A stretch of 64,000 nucleotides of DNA from Brachybacterium endophyticum (GTDB taxonomy: Bacteria > Actinomycetota > Actinomycetes > Actinomycetales > Dermabacteraceae). The DNA lies in assembly GCF_003130585.1 (NCBI RefSeq), contig NZ_QFKX01000003.1:310001-374000 (forward strand). The letters are read 5' to 3'. Positions 18,501-27,028 of this stretch are shown here, one piece after another; position 1 is the stretch's first letter; each line of letters begins with the position of its first letter. Below the pieces are notes generated by a model. That model did not search any database and was not told where the DNA came from. It was given only the letters and a program-made list of their open reading frames with translations. Made by a program: the position numbers and the translations under genes.

Positions 18501-19311
18501 CGCGCACTTCACCGCGACGGCGAAGCGCTCCCTGACCCTGCGCGCGAACGGCGGCACCGGCCAGCCCGCGACCGGCAAGGCCCCGGCCTTCGCGCAGGCG
18601 TGGGCGGGCGGGAAGAGCCTCGGCGCCTTCCCCGCCGACGGCCAGGACCACGAGCTGGCCATCCCGGCCGGCGCGCGCACGACGGGCAAGGAGGCGGTGC
18701 TCGCCGTGCTCGTGCACAACCTGGGCCAGAACCTTGACTGGAGCGACGACGGACTGTCCAAGCAGACCCGCGGTCTCTACGACGCGGTGCTCCCCGCCGA
18801 CGGTGACGTGCGCTGGCTGATCCGCGGCGTCGCCGACCCCGCAGGGGCCGACGATCCGCTGCGCACGATGTACAACGTGGGCGGCCTGCACGGGGAGCGC
18901 GAGGGCTGGCACCTGCCGGAGTTCGCCGATCACCGCTGGAAGCGCGCGACGTCGATGGTCGCCGACGAGCCGGGCATCCGCTGGTACCGCGCGGATTTCC
19001 GCCTGCGCGTGCCCGAGCAGCAGGACGCCTCCTGGCGACTGGTGGTCCGCTCATCCCGTTTCGAGAGGGACCGCAGCGACCACAGTCAGGTCGTCCTCTA
19101 CGTCAACGGGTGGCAGATTGGCATCTACATCGGGGACATCGGCCCACAGTCGGAGTTCACGATCCCCGCCGGCATCCTCGACCCCAGCGGCCGCAACCAG
19201 CTGGCCCTATGGGTCGCCGCGAAGGAGAAGGGCGCGGGCCCGGACCACGTCGAGCTGAAGCTCGTGGGCAACCGCACCGGAGGCATCGGGCACGCCGACC
19301 CGCTGGTGTGA
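15544..19311 (+). CDS. Secreted GH35 beta-galactosidase, multidomain
   Basis: 1255 aa from ATG 15544, preceded by GAGGAG. Residues 1-60 form an export signal (long n-region, hydrophobic stretch, cleavage after AHA). The GH35 barrel (about 90-440) has acid/base Glu259 in QIENEL and nucleophile Glu347 in ITESQGG, plus FGGTNWGYT. It removes terminal beta-linked galactose from oligo- or polysaccharides outside the cell. Residues about 515-560 are a Gly/Asp/Gln-rich repeat linker. Next comes a galactose-binding-like beta-sandwich (IQYEGDW, GATASWTFTG); beta-rich segments at the C-terminus resemble jelly-roll domains of this family. No sugar transporter is adjacent, so the natural glycan is unknown. 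The gene lies between palindromes A and B. Confidence 0.9.
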   Translation: MPPLSEHPRPRPATSIRPAAPTRPAAPARPTSFSRSAFLRASASALVVPTLAAPAAHAAGPDLATASTGPTPTGHGHGGDPLEDGLVHGSHSLPGNDGRAHEVTWDARSFRIDGERLHLYAGEIHPWRVPAPAQWRELLQLMRATGFNAVSFYFFWGLHQTEEGGPFDFTGIKDVDLLLRIAEQEGLYVIARPGPYVNAEISMGGLPAYLTNRKASLRSTDPDNLADSKAWLSAIGEILTKHQVTEGGGSVLMWQIENELISEEAQRSEFLRTLAQHVRSIGASVPLFHNDYNLGGRFQDAEVHDLDFYAYDHYPLGFDAGGDRQRLGEAEAQFREFAPESPHFITESQGGAFTPWGAPFDASQAYEFTDPAFTRQWGVRNLGNGVTAFNYYMAFGGTNWGYTGSPSSGFTSYDYGAGITEDRLVTGKLAVQKELAAFQDALPQITSMAPASAPLLRDVDGADVQAYQRIATDDEKAASDDGASRLLAFRLADSNDETDTRFAVRLLLGAKDTGGGAGQGDGGTGLGGDAGQGGDAGPGGGGAAQGDARGSSSAEEPDVDDGDAAIQYEGDWESTPDETAFGGTVHRTETAGATASWTFTGTGVDVITATGTDHGTAECLIDGEVEGTFTSHVASDQNKPTRFVAHRVRDLEHGEHTVTVRATGKAAEGGTGTVVTLDAFDVPGDAEQDPDAPIPDGVTGWVRVPQKQDTALHLHGRDAFVVTADCLIGGHALLYSTSQLFGPALPRRGGMQQILVGADGDPGEIVLRYDREPRIDAPRRGVESSWDETSGQLRLNVTHGEEPVEISLRGRPLGADGTGRRSTLHLRFLSRTAAARTWILSGTPGRWVEPTPGHEEAHVVVEGAEHARAVTFDGSTARITAGGAERTSLRVDVPEGVRRVEVDGHRASVHEGVAQVHLRAPWKLDVPALRFRGIDEAPETAGDLDESGWTHADSTTGSTDQQGPGRGGIVLDSNHYGMFEGSVWYRAHFTATAKRSLTLRANGGTGQPATGKAPAFAQAWAGGKSLGAFPADGQDHELAIPAGARTTGKEAVLAVLVHNLGQNLDWSDDGLSKQTRGLYDAVLPADGDVRWLIRGVADPAGADDPLRTMYNVGGLHGEREGWHLPEFADHRWKRATSMVADEPGIRWYRADFRLRVPEQQDASWRLVVRSSRFERDRSDHSQVVLYVNGWQIGIYIGDIGPQSEFTIPAGILDPSGRNQLALWVAAKEKGAGPDHVELKLVGNRTGGIGHADPLV

Positions 19312-19521
19312 GGGGGCGTGGCCGGGGCCCGGGCTGGGGCTGGGTCCGTAGCCGGTGCCGATGCCGGTGCCGGTGCCGGTGCCACTGCCAGTGCCGGGCC
19401 CGTGGCCGGGCCGGGTGCCGGGTCCGAGGCAGGGGTGCCGGACGCCGGGTGCCGGACGTCGGGTCGCGGAAGTCGGTCACCGAGCCCCGCCGAGCGTTCC
19501 CTTCGGACCCGGTCGGGCCTG

Positions 19522-19581
19522 GGAGGGACTAATAGCGCATCATCTGCCATATACGGCAGATGATGCGCTATTAGTCCCTCC
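19522..19581. repeat. Palindromic repeat family, copy B (near perfect)
   Basis: 60 bp that folds into a 30-bp stem with a single A-C mismatch next to the centre and no unpaired loop. Each half runs from GGAGGGACTAATAGCGCATC towards the core TGCCATA. It lies between convergent gene ends. There is no U-tract, and the length is far beyond a normal terminator. Confidence 0.85.
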
Positions 19582-19667
19582 GCGGCCCGGATCACCCTGG
19601 CGGGCAGGCCCTGCGGGCCCGGCTGGGCTTGGCTGGACCCGACAAGGCCCGACAAGGCCCGACACGA

Positions 19668-19757
19668 CCCGGCCGGCCCGGGGTCGGCCCGGCGTGGCCC
19701 GGCCGGCCCGGGGTCGGCCCGGCGTGGCCCGGCCGGCCCGGGGCCGGTCCGACGCGG
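19668..19757. repeat. 30-bp tandem repeat, three units
   Basis: Units at 19668-19697 and 19698-19727 are identical, and 19728-19757 differs at a few positions; each starts CCCGGCCGGCCCGGGG. It lies in the same gap as palindrome copy B. Confidence 0.8.
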
Positions 19758-19813
19758 GCCCGACCATGCCCGGCGGCGCCGTGCAGGCCCGCCGCGAAGC
19801 CCGCGGGCACCGC

Positions 19814-20362
19814 TCAGATGAACTCGTACGGGTCGAACTCGTCGATCTCGATGACGCGCACGCGCGGCAGCGGGCTCGTGAAGGCGCCGGCGTCGAACTC
19901 GAGGTCGAGGATCTCCACCCGGGGGACCTGACGCAGGTCCGAGGCCATGAACTCGCGGAAGCCGACGACCGCGAGGCGGCGCTGCTCGTCCTCCGAGAGC
20001 CCGCGCATCTGCTCGACGAAGTCGCGGTCGTGGCTGACCAGGGCGACGTCGGCCGGTCGGTCCTGCAGGGCGGTGAGGGTGCGCTGGATCGCGATGTCCA
20101 CGACCTTGCCGTCGCCGCGCAGCGGGATCGGCGTGTAGCCCATGGCCAGCAGTGCCTGGACGAAGGAGGCCGGCAGGTCGCTCGAGACGGCCAGGAAGAA
20201 CAGCCCGTGCGTCGGCTCGCCCCAGTGCTCCTGGATGAAGGAGAGCAGGGTGTTCCAGCGCGGACGCTCCTCCGGGTGCGGGCGCCTGCCCAGGACCGAC
20301 AGGCCCAGGGTGGCGTCGATGTTCTCGCCGTCGACGAGGAGGTACGAGCTGCGATCTGCCAT
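19814..20362 (-). CDS. NYN-domain (LabA/DUF88) PIN-like nuclease family protein
   Basis: 182 aa. The fold is marked by three acidic clusters: LVDGENID near the N-terminus, KVVDIAI near residue 88 and SHDRDF near residue 113, placing Asp residues as metal ligands in a PIN-like site. NYN proteins are predicted single-strand RNases; bacterial LabA-type members are mostly uncharacterised. The C-terminal 60 residues are acidic and unassigned. It is transcribed away from ptsI, with no partner gene. Confidence 0.85.
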   Translation of the reverse strand: MADRSSYLLVDGENIDATLGLSVLGRRPHPEERPRWNTLLSFIQEHWGEPTHGLFFLAVSSDLPASFVQALLAMGYTPIPLRGDGKVVDIAIQRTLTALQDRPADVALVSHDRDFVEQMRGLSEDEQRRLAVVGFREFMASDLRQVPRVEILDLEFDAGAFTSPLPRVRVIEIDEFDPYEFI

Positions 20363-20501
20363 GGAGGGAGCCTATCTGCCGACGGGGTGCCCCGCTCACG
20401 CCCGCGCCTCGGCCCGCCCGTCCACCCCGCCCCTCTGACCCTCCCCGTCCGCGCCTCGCATGCCCCCTCCCACCCCTCATCCGCTGTGGAGGACGGGCAC
20501 G

Positions 20502-20507
20502 TAGGAT
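20502..20507 (+). promoter_or_regulatory. Possible -10 box for ptsI
   Basis: TAGGAT (TANNNT type) 106 bp before the ptsI start codon; no clear -35 at 16-18 bp, so tentative. Confidence 0.3.
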
Positions 20508-20612
20508 GGCCAGGTCAGCGTGCCCGACCGCGGCAGGCTGAGGGCGGGGCGCCGGCCCCGTGCCTCGCCGCAGCGGTCCGCGCCCCAGCTTCTTCATGTC
20601 AGGGAGACCGAG

Positions 20613-22331
20613 ATGTCCCAGTACACAGGTGTGGCGGTCAGCCCCGGCCGCGTCGTCGGCACGGTGCGCACGATGGCGCCGCCGGTCGCGGAGCCGCCGG
20701 TCGGCGAGAAGCTGCCCGATGGGACGGATCCGCAGGCCGAGTCCTCGCGCATCGCCGTCGCCGCGGAGGTCGTGCAGAAGGCGCTGACCCACCGTGCGGA
20801 GAACACCGAGGGCGACGGCAAGGCCGTGCTGGAGGCGACCGCACAGATGGCCGCCGACCCCTCGCTCACCCAGACCGCCCAGGGCTTCGTGCTGGCCGGC
20901 AACGCCTCCGCGGAGCGGGCCGTGTGGGAGGCCGGCGACCAGGTCGCCTCGATGCTCGAGGGCCTCGGCGGCTACATGGCCGAGCGCGCGGCCGACGTCA
21001 AGGACGTGCGCGGGCGGATCGTCGCCGAGCTGCGCGGCGAGCAGGCCCCCGGCATCCCGGACCTCGACGAGCCCTTCGTGCTGACCGCGACGGACCTCGC
21101 CCCGGCCGACACCGCGACACTGGACCCCTCGGTCGTGATCGCGCTGGTCACCTCCGACGGCGGCCCGCAGTCGCACACCGCGATCCTGGCCCGCCAGCTG
21201 GGCCTGCCGGCGATCGTCGCCGCCAAGGGCATCCACGACCTGGCCGGCGGCACCGAGGTGTTCGTCGACGCCGGCTTCGGCACCATCACCGACGACGTCA
21301 CCGACGAGCACCGCCGCTTCGCCGAGGCCTGGAGCGAGCTGCAGCGCAATCCGCTGACCTACGAGGGCGGCGGCGTCGAGCTCACCGATGGCACGCGCAT
21401 GCAGCTGCTCGCCAACATCGGCGGCGCCAAGGACGCGAAGGCGGCGGCCGAGGCACATGCCGACGGCGTGGGACTGTTCCGCACCGAGTTCCTGTTCCTG
21501 GACCGGGAGGACGAGCCGAGCGTCGAGGAGCAGACGGCCGCCTACCTCGAGGCCTTCGAGTCCTTCCCGGGCAAGAAGGTCGTGGTGCGCACGATCGACG
21601 CCGGCGCCGACAAGCCCCTGCCCTTCCTCACGGACTCCGAGGAGCCGAACCCGGCGCTGGGCGTGCGCGCCTATCGCACCTCTTGGGAGAAGCGTTCGGT
21701 GCTGACCAACCAGCTCGATGCGATCGCCGCTGCCGCGAAGGCCAGCGAGGCGAAGGCCTGGGTGATGGCCCCGATGATCTCGACCACCGAGGACACCGAG
21801 GACTTCGTCGCCCTGTGCCGCGAGCGGGACCTCGCGCCTGCCGGCATCATGGTCGAGACGCCCTCGGCGGCCGTCACCGCCGACCGTCAGCTCGCCGCCT
21901 GCGACTTCGCCTCGATCGGCACCAACGACCTCACCCAGTACACGATGGCCGCCGATCGCATGCTCGGCACCCTCGCCCACCTCAACAACCCGTGGCAGCC
22001 CGCGGTGCTCTCGCTGGTGAAGGCGACCTGCGAGGGTGCCCGCACGGCCGGCGGCGACCCCGACGGCTTCGGGGAGAGCGCGAACAAGCCCGTGGGCGTG
22101 TGCGGCGAGGCCGCCGGCGACCCGGGCCTCGCGGTCGTGCTCGTCGGGCTGGGCGTCAACAGCCTCTCGATGACGCCGCGCTCCCTGCCGGCCGTCGCCA
22201 AGGTGCTCTCCACGGTCTCCCTGGACCAGGCGAAGCAGCTCGCGGCCGCGGCCGTCTCGGCCCCCACGGCCGACAAGGCCCGTGACGCGGTGCGCGCTGG
22301 CCTCCCGATCCTCGGCGAGATCGGGCTCTGA
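20613..22331 (+). CDS. ptsI: PTS enzyme I (phosphoenolpyruvate-protein phosphotransferase)
   Basis: 572 aa from ATG 20613 with AGGGAGA upstream. It is the first phosphoryl carrier of the sugar PTS: it autophosphorylates from PEP on His188 (GGPQSHTAILARQLGLPA) and passes phosphate to HPr. The C-terminal PEP-binding barrel shows GLFRTEFLFLDR, GTNDLTQYTMAADR and the catalytic Cys in VCGEAAGD. Its partner ptsH and the mannitol permease lie 3-9 kb downstream in a separate operon. Confidence 0.97.
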   Translation: MSQYTGVAVSPGRVVGTVRTMAPPVAEPPVGEKLPDGTDPQAESSRIAVAAEVVQKALTHRAENTEGDGKAVLEATAQMAADPSLTQTAQGFVLAGNASAERAVWEAGDQVASMLEGLGGYMAERAADVKDVRGRIVAELRGEQAPGIPDLDEPFVLTATDLAPADTATLDPSVVIALVTSDGGPQSHTAILARQLGLPAIVAAKGIHDLAGGTEVFVDAGFGTITDDVTDEHRRFAEAWSELQRNPLTYEGGGVELTDGTRMQLLANIGGAKDAKAAAEAHADGVGLFRTEFLFLDREDEPSVEEQTAAYLEAFESFPGKKVVVRTIDAGADKPLPFLTDSEEPNPALGVRAYRTSWEKRSVLTNQLDAIAAAAKASEAKAWVMAPMISTTEDTEDFVALCRERDLAPAGIMVETPSAAVTADRQLAACDFASIGTNDLTQYTMAADRMLGTLAHLNNPWQPAVLSLVKATCEGARTAGGDPDGFGESANKPVGVCGEAAGDPGLAVVLVGLGVNSLSMTPRSLPAVAKVLSTVSLDQAKQLAAAAVSAPTADKARDAVRAGLPILGEIGL

Positions 22332-22424
22332 GCCGACCCTCCCGGTCACCAGCACGCGGGCTCCGGCACCCACGATCATCGTGAGCGCCGGGGCCCGATG
22401 TGTTCCCCGCGCGAGGAGCGCGGC

Positions 22425-23084
22425 TCAGCCCGCGCGACCCTGGAGCCCGGCCTCGGCCTCGGGCGTGGACCCCGGCACCTTCATCTCGAAGGTCTCGTTG
22501 ACCACGGCGTAGTCGAAGTAGCCCATCCGGGCGATGGGCTGGATGCTGGGGATGTCCAGGCGCCCGTCGGGGGTGATCACCTCGTCGGCGACATGGATCT
22601 TCTCCACCTGGGCGTAGACGATGTCGATCGTGCCCACCGTGCTCGCGCCGGGCAGGCGGTGCGTGCTCAGGTAGCGGCACTCGAAGTGGACCGGGCTCTC
22701 GGCGACCATCGGCACCGTCGGAGCGAGGTCGGCGTAGCTCCTGGTCACCCCGGCGCGGTCGAACTCGCTCTCCTCGGGAGGGAGCACCATCGCGCTGATG
22801 TTCACGGCCTCGCGCAAGGCGTAGGTCGCCATGTTCCAGACGAACCAGCCGGTCTCCTCGGCGTTGATCACCGTGTCCTTGCGGCGGCCGTCGGGGTACT
22901 GGTTCGCCGAGAACATCACCATCGGCGGGTCGAAGGTGAGGTTCTGCCACTGGCTGTAGGGGGCGAGGTTCTCGACGCCGTCCTCGCTGACGCTCGAGAG
23001 CCAGCCGATCGGCCGCGGCACCGTGCAGCTCTTGAACGGGGAGTACGGCAGGGGGTTCGCCTCGGTCGTGGGGGAGTACTTCAT
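22425..23084 (-). CDS. Flavin reductase-like FMN-binding domain protein
   Basis: 219 aa from ATG 23084 with AGAGGAC upstream. The FMN-binding split-barrel begins PRPIGWLSSVSEDGVENLAPYS and has FSANQYPDGRRKDT and ECRYLSTHRLPG, as in the flavin reductase/DIM6-NTAB family. Members reduce FMN for a partner oxygenase or act as flavoprotein oxidoreductases. No oxygenase is adjacent. It follows the NCS1 permease gene by 68 bp on the same strand, so it probably acts on, or supports use of, the imported compound. Confidence 0.85.
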   Translation of the reverse strand: MKYSPTTEANPLPYSPFKSCTVPRPIGWLSSVSEDGVENLAPYSQWQNLTFDPPMVMFSANQYPDGRRKDTVINAEETGWFVWNMATYALREAVNISAMVLPPEESEFDRAGVTRSYADLAPTVPMVAESPVHFECRYLSTHRLPGASTVGTIDIVYAQVEKIHVADEVITPDGRLDIPSIQPIARMGYFDYAVVNETFEMKVPGSTPEAEAGLQGRAG

Positions 23085-23152
23085 GAGGTGTCCTCTCGGT
23101 CGTGGTCGATCGGTCGGTTCTCGGCCGATGGGTGGTCTCGCGCCGACTCCGC

Positions 23153-24571
23153 TCAGGCGTCGGCCGGGGTCGGTGCCGCGGATGTGCGGGCCTCGGCACG
23201 GATCTCCTCGCCCACGGCGAGGCGGATGCGGCGGGTGAGCACGAAGTACAGCCCGCCGGAGATGATGATGCCGAGCAGCCACGCGACCTCGGCGCCGCCC
23301 ATGGCCTTCGCGATGGGCCCGGTGTACAGGTCGCTGCTGATGAAGGGGATCTGGCACAGCACGCCGAGCCCGTAGGCGAGGAAGGCGGGGCCCGAGAACC
23401 GTCCGTAGGCCCCGGTCGGCGTGAAGAGGGAGTCGATGTCGTAGCGCTCCCGGCGCACCAGGTAGTAGTCGACCAGGTTGATCGCCGACCAGGGCGTCAT
23501 GAAGTAGAGCAGGAACAGCAGGAAGTTCGTGAAGTTGGCGACGAAGTCCGCGCTGGCCGGCAGGGCGATCGCGAGGGCGGCGAGCGAGATGCAGCAGATC
23601 AGCACGGCTCGCGCCCGCGGGGAGACGCGGTCGCGGCCGGTGAAGCTGGTCAGGATCGTCGCGACCGACATGTAGCCGCCGTAGGAGCTGAGGGTGTTGC
23701 CCGTCAGCTTCCCGGCGAGCACGGCGATCAGCACGACGATGGCGAAGGGGCCGCCCAGGCCGGCGAGGTAGGCGACCTGGTGCTCGGAGAACGCGGTGCC
23801 GCCCATCTCCGCGACCAGGGCTCCGAGCACCATCGCGAGGCTGCCGCCGATGACGCTGCCCAGGAAGGTCCAGCCGAAGGTCCGCAGCTGCGGCGTGGTG
23901 GAGGGGAGGTAGCGCGAGTAGTCGGCGATGTACGGGCCGAAGGTGAGCTGCCAGGACGCGGCGAGCGAGATCCCCAGGATGAAGGCCGGCAGGTCGAAGG
24001 AGGAGTCGGAGAACAGGGGACCGCCGACGGGGCTGATGAGCACCCGCAGCAGCAGGCCGAGGATGGCGACGGCGCTGAGCACGGTCGCCAGGTGCGAGAA
24101 GCGGTGGATGTAGCGGTACCCGAAGATCGCCAGCACCGTGGAGAACACCGCGAAGATCACCGCGCCGGCCCCGTCCGACACGTGCAGCAGCGATCCCATC
24201 GCCTGGCCGCCCAACACCAGGCCGGTGGCGTAGAAGCCGAGGTAGATCAGGAGCGCCAGGAAGAGCGGCAGGGTCGCCCCGTGGAAGCCGAACTGGGCGC
24301 GGCTCTGGATCATCTGCGGGACGCCCAGTCGGGGGCCCTGGACCGAGTGCAGCGAGGTGACGAAGGCCCCCAATATGTTCCCGAGGATCGCTGCGGGGAT
24401 CGCCCACATCGCCGTGTTGCCCAGCAGGACGAACAGGGCGCCGGTGACGACCGCGGTGATCGAGGTGTTCGCGGCGAACCAGAGGAAGAACAGACTGCGG
24501 GCGGTTCCGTGACGCTCGGACTCGGGGATCCGATCGATGGAGCGTTGCTCCACGACGGGCGTGCGTGCCAT
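23153..24571 (-). CDS. NCS1-family nucleobase/hydantoin-type cation symporter
   Basis: 472 aa from ATG 24571, chosen for the perfect AAGGAGG upstream. It has about 12 membrane helices; FFLWFAANTSITAVVTGALFVLLGN, MIQSRAQFGFHGA and SWQLTFGPYIADYSRYLP are NCS1 features (cytosine, purine, allantoin, hydantoin or thiamine-precursor carriers). The substrate cannot be set by sequence alone. It lies head-to-head with the GntR gene and just before the flavin reductase, giving a small regulated uptake-and-oxidation locus. Confidence 0.9.
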   Translation of the reverse strand: MARTPVVEQRSIDRIPESERHGTARSLFFLWFAANTSITAVVTGALFVLLGNTAMWAIPAAILGNILGAFVTSLHSVQGPRLGVPQMIQSRAQFGFHGATLPLFLALLIYLGFYATGLVLGGQAMGSLLHVSDGAGAVIFAVFSTVLAIFGYRYIHRFSHLATVLSAVAILGLLLRVLISPVGGPLFSDSSFDLPAFILGISLAASWQLTFGPYIADYSRYLPSTTPQLRTFGWTFLGSVIGGSLAMVLGALVAEMGGTAFSEHQVAYLAGLGGPFAIVVLIAVLAGKLTGNTLSSYGGYMSVATILTSFTGRDRVSPRARAVLICCISLAALAIALPASADFVANFTNFLLFLLYFMTPWSAINLVDYYLVRRERYDIDSLFTPTGAYGRFSGPAFLAYGLGVLCQIPFISSDLYTGPIAKAMGGAEVAWLLGIIISGGLYFVLTRRIRLAVGEEIRAEARTSAAPTPADA

Positions 24572-24616
24572 GAGGGGGTCCTCCTTCGCAGTGCCGCGGG
24601 ACGACCGTGCCCCGGG

Positions 24617-24642
24617 ATCCCCATATACAACCAATATATTGG
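24617..24642. promoter_or_regulatory. Probable GntR operator/promoter region
   Basis: An AT-rich island in very GC-rich DNA holds the perfect palindrome CCAATATATTGG (24631-24642) next to CCATATACAA. It sits between the divergent NCS1 permease and GntR genes and overlaps possible TATATG/TATATT -10 boxes for the permease. Confidence 0.5.
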
Positions 24643-24747
24643 CGGGAGCGCCAGAGGTGACCGGGAATTCTCCGCGCACCGACGGGGGCATCCGTTGTCT
24701 GCTGTACTGGGCATCGGACCGCAGAGCGATCACGAGGCAAGGACGAG

Positions 24748-25431
24748 ATGACAGCCAGAAGCATCGAGGGTGAGCCGACGGCACGCACCAAGGCCGAGCA
24801 GGCCTACCTGCGGATCGAGGCCATGATCGTCGGCGAGCAGCTCCCGCCCTCCTCGCTCATCTCGGAGTCACGGTTGATGGAGCTCACGGGCTTCGGTCGC
24901 ACGCCGGTGCGCGAGGCACTCCAGCAGCTCGCCCGGGCACGGATGGTGGAGGTGCTGCCCCATCGCGGCGTGCTCATTCCCGCCATCTCGGTCGAGGAGC
25001 AGCTGCGGATGCTCGAGCTGCGTCGTGTGCTCGAGCCGCTGGCCGCGAGTCTGGCGGCCAGGCGGGCCGATGCGAGCGACCGGGCGCGCCTGTCGGCGCT
25101 GCTCGAGGAGCTGCGGGGCGACGTCCAGGACGCGACGGCCTACGCGGAGACCCTGCGGCAGGTCCATGAGACGGTCGGGCGTGCGGCCCACAACGCCTAT
25201 CTGGTCGACGCGATCGCGGCCGTGCAGGGCCTCTCGCGCCGGTTCTGGTTCGCCCATCTGCGCGATGCGTCGTCGGAGATCGCGCGGGGCTCGGCCCTCT
25301 ACGGGCAGGGGATCGCCGCCGTCCTCGACGGCGACGGGGAGGGCGCCGAGCGCGCCCTACTCGCCCTGAACGACTATCTCGTCGAGTTCACGAGAGCGAC
25401 GTTGGACGAGCAGGGACGCGGGCTCGGCTGA
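24748..25431 (+). CDS. GntR-family transcriptional regulator, FadR/FCD subfamily
   Basis: 227 aa. The N-terminal winged helix has LISESRLMELTGFGRTPVREALQQLARARMVEVLPHRGVLIP, the GntR pattern. The all-helical FCD domain that follows has LELRRVLEPLAASLAA and the metal/ligand positions His in VHETVGRAAHN. It probably represses the divergent permease/flavin-reductase pair in response to its substrate or a product. It ends nine bases from the convergent ptsH gene. Confidence 0.9.
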   Translation: MTARSIEGEPTARTKAEQAYLRIEAMIVGEQLPPSSLISESRLMELTGFGRTPVREALQQLARARMVEVLPHRGVLIPAISVEEQLRMLELRRVLEPLAASLAARRADASDRARLSALLEELRGDVQDATAYAETLRQVHETVGRAAHNAYLVDAIAAVQGLSRRFWFAHLRDASSEIARGSALYGQGIAAVLDGDGEGAERALLALNDYLVEFTRATLDEQGRGLG

Positions 25432-25440
25432 GAGCGAGGA

Positions 25441-25713
25441 TCACTCCTCGGCGTCGAGATCCTTCTCCAGGAGCTCGGCGAGGGCGGCGACCGACTCGTC
25501 GGCGCCGTCGCCCTCGGCCTTGAGCGTGACCTCGTCGCCGTGGCCGGCGCCGAGCGTCATCAGCATCAGGATGCTGGAGGCCTGGACGGCGTTGCCGCCC
25601 GCCTTCTCGATGGTGACGGTCGCGGGCTGCTCGCCGGCGGCCTTGGAGAAGATCGCGGCCGGACGCGCGTGCAGTCCGGAGGCGCTGGCGATGGTGACGG
25701 TGCGCTCTGCCAT
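25441..25713 (-). CDS. ptsH: PTS phosphocarrier HPr
   Basis: 90 aa. It transfers phosphate from enzyme I to sugar permeases through His15 in GLHARPA. Ser46 is present in the VQASSILML helix, but whether an HPr kinase exists in this organism is not shown here. It is the last gene of the mannitol operon, 156 bp after mtlD, with AAAGG before the ATG. Confidence 0.96.
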   Translation of the reverse strand: MAERTVTIASASGLHARPAAIFSKAAGEQPATVTIEKAGGNAVQASSILMLMTLGAGHGDEVTLKAEGDGADESVAALAELLEKDLDAEE

Positions 25714-25869
25714 GGTTCAGCCTTTCGATGGGTCGCCGTGGGAGACGGCGGGCGGGGCGCGGACGAGGTGGCCGCGCGGTCTTCCGTGTACCCCGGGACG
25801 ATATCGGACGGGCATGCCCGACGCCCGGGAGCTGGGCCCGGCGACCCGTGCGAGTCGCCGGGCACAGGA

Positions 25870-27021
25870 TCAGAGGGCGGACTGCCTCCGGGAGATGCGG
25901 TCGGTGACCTGGGAGAAGAGCGGATGCCCCTCCTCGAGTCCCGTGATCGTGCTCGTGGCCGAGGCGGCGTCCTGGGTGCGCAGGATCTCCTGCAGCTGCG
26001 CGGCCTCCTCGTCGCCCTCGGGCGTGAACGCCAGGGCGGCGCTCAGCGAGTCCAGCAGCGCCGTCGCCTCCAGGCCGCGCTCGGCGAGCTCGGCGGCGGG
26101 GCCGACGATCCGGTCGTGCCGGGAGAGCTTGCGCAGAGGGGCGCGTCCCACGCGCTCGACCGGATCGGGCAGTGCACGGTTGTGGAAGCGCCCGAGCACC
26201 TTGGTCGCGTAGGCCTGGAGCGTCTCCTGGTCGAAGCCGTGCTTGGCGATCAGCAGTGCGGAGGTCTCCGCGAGCACGGCGCGCACGCTCTCCTCGACGG
26301 AGGCGTCCTCGATCGCATCGGCGATCGTCGCGTACCCGGCCGCCCAGCCCAGCCAGGCGGTGGTGGCGTGCCCGGTGTTGACCGTGAAGAGCTTGCGCTC
26401 GATGTACGGGATGAGGTCGTCCACCCAGGTGATGCCGGGGACGTCCGGCTCCTCGCCCTGGAACGGCGTGCGGTCCACCGCCCACTCGTGGAAGTCCTCG
26501 ACGGTGACGTCGAGGCCCGCGGCCGGATCCTGCACGGGCACGATCCGGTCCACGGCCGTGTTCGCGAACAGGGCGCGCTCATCGAGGTCCTCGCCCGCGA
26601 AGTTCGCGCGGATCTCCTGCTCGAGGGTGTCCGTCGCGTTGATCGCGTTCTCGCAGGCCATCACGGCCGCGCGCGGGGCGCCGTCCGGGCGGGCGGCGAG
26701 CCCGGCGGCGATCGCCGGGGCCACGAACCGCAGGATGTGCACGCCCACCGCGGTGGTGACGATGTCGGCCGAGGCGATCTCCGCCGTCAGGGCGTCGAGG
26801 TCCTTCGCCGAGTTCACGGCGCGGAAGCCGTCGACGACGGTCTCGGTCGGCTCCTGGCCGACGGTGCGCACGGTGTAGGAGTCCGCTGCGTCGAGCGAGT
26901 CGATGAGGGCGTCGGCGACGTCCGCGAACACGACCTCGTAGCCGGCCTCGTGGAGCAGCAGCCCCACGAAGCCGCGGCCGATGTTCCCGGCGCCGAAATG
27001 CACTGCCTTCTTGGTGGCCAT
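25870..27021 (-). CDS. mtlD: Mannitol-1-phosphate 5-dehydrogenase
   Basis: 383 aa. It oxidises mannitol 1-phosphate to fructose 6-phosphate with NAD. The Rossmann motif [13 protein letters not shown] is at the N-terminus; [16 protein letters not shown] is the substrate-region hallmark of the polyol-specific long-chain dehydrogenases. It begins seven bases after mtlA, so the two are clearly co-transcribed. Confidence 0.96.
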   Translation of the reverse strand: MATKKAVHFGAGNIGRGFVGLLLHEAGYEVVFADVADALIDSLDAADSYTVRTVGQEPTETVVDGFRAVNSAKDLDALTAEIASADIVTTAVGVHILRFVAPAIAAGLAARPDGAPRAAVMACENAINATDTLEQEIRANFAGEDLDERALFANTAVDRIVPVQDPAAGLDVTVEDFHEWAVDRTPFQGEEPDVPGITWVDDLIPYIERKLFTVNTGHATTAWLGWAAGYATIADAIEDASVEESVRAVLAETSALLIAKHGFDQETLQAYATKVLGRFHNRALPDPVERVGRAPLRKLSRHDRIVGPAAELAERGLEATALLDSLSAALAFTPEGDEEAAQLQEILRTQDAASATSTITGLEEGHPLFSQVTDRISRRQSAL

Positions 27022-27028
27022 GGGTGGA

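Larger units (their letters stand above)
19312..19813. other. Intergenic repeat-rich region, 502 bp
   Basis: It separates the convergent GH35 and NYN genes. It holds a GGTGCC hexamer run (about 19358-19385), palindrome copy B, two 10-bp GACAAGGCCC units (19641-19660) and the 30-bp tandem array. No gene is supported; long readings through it are products of the repeats. Confidence 0.7.

Noticed and set aside
19355-19563. Coding frames rich in Pro/Ala/Gly/Val on both strands next to palindrome B
   Set aside because: They arise from GGTGCC and CCGG-type repeats, have no ribosome sites and cross the palindrome.
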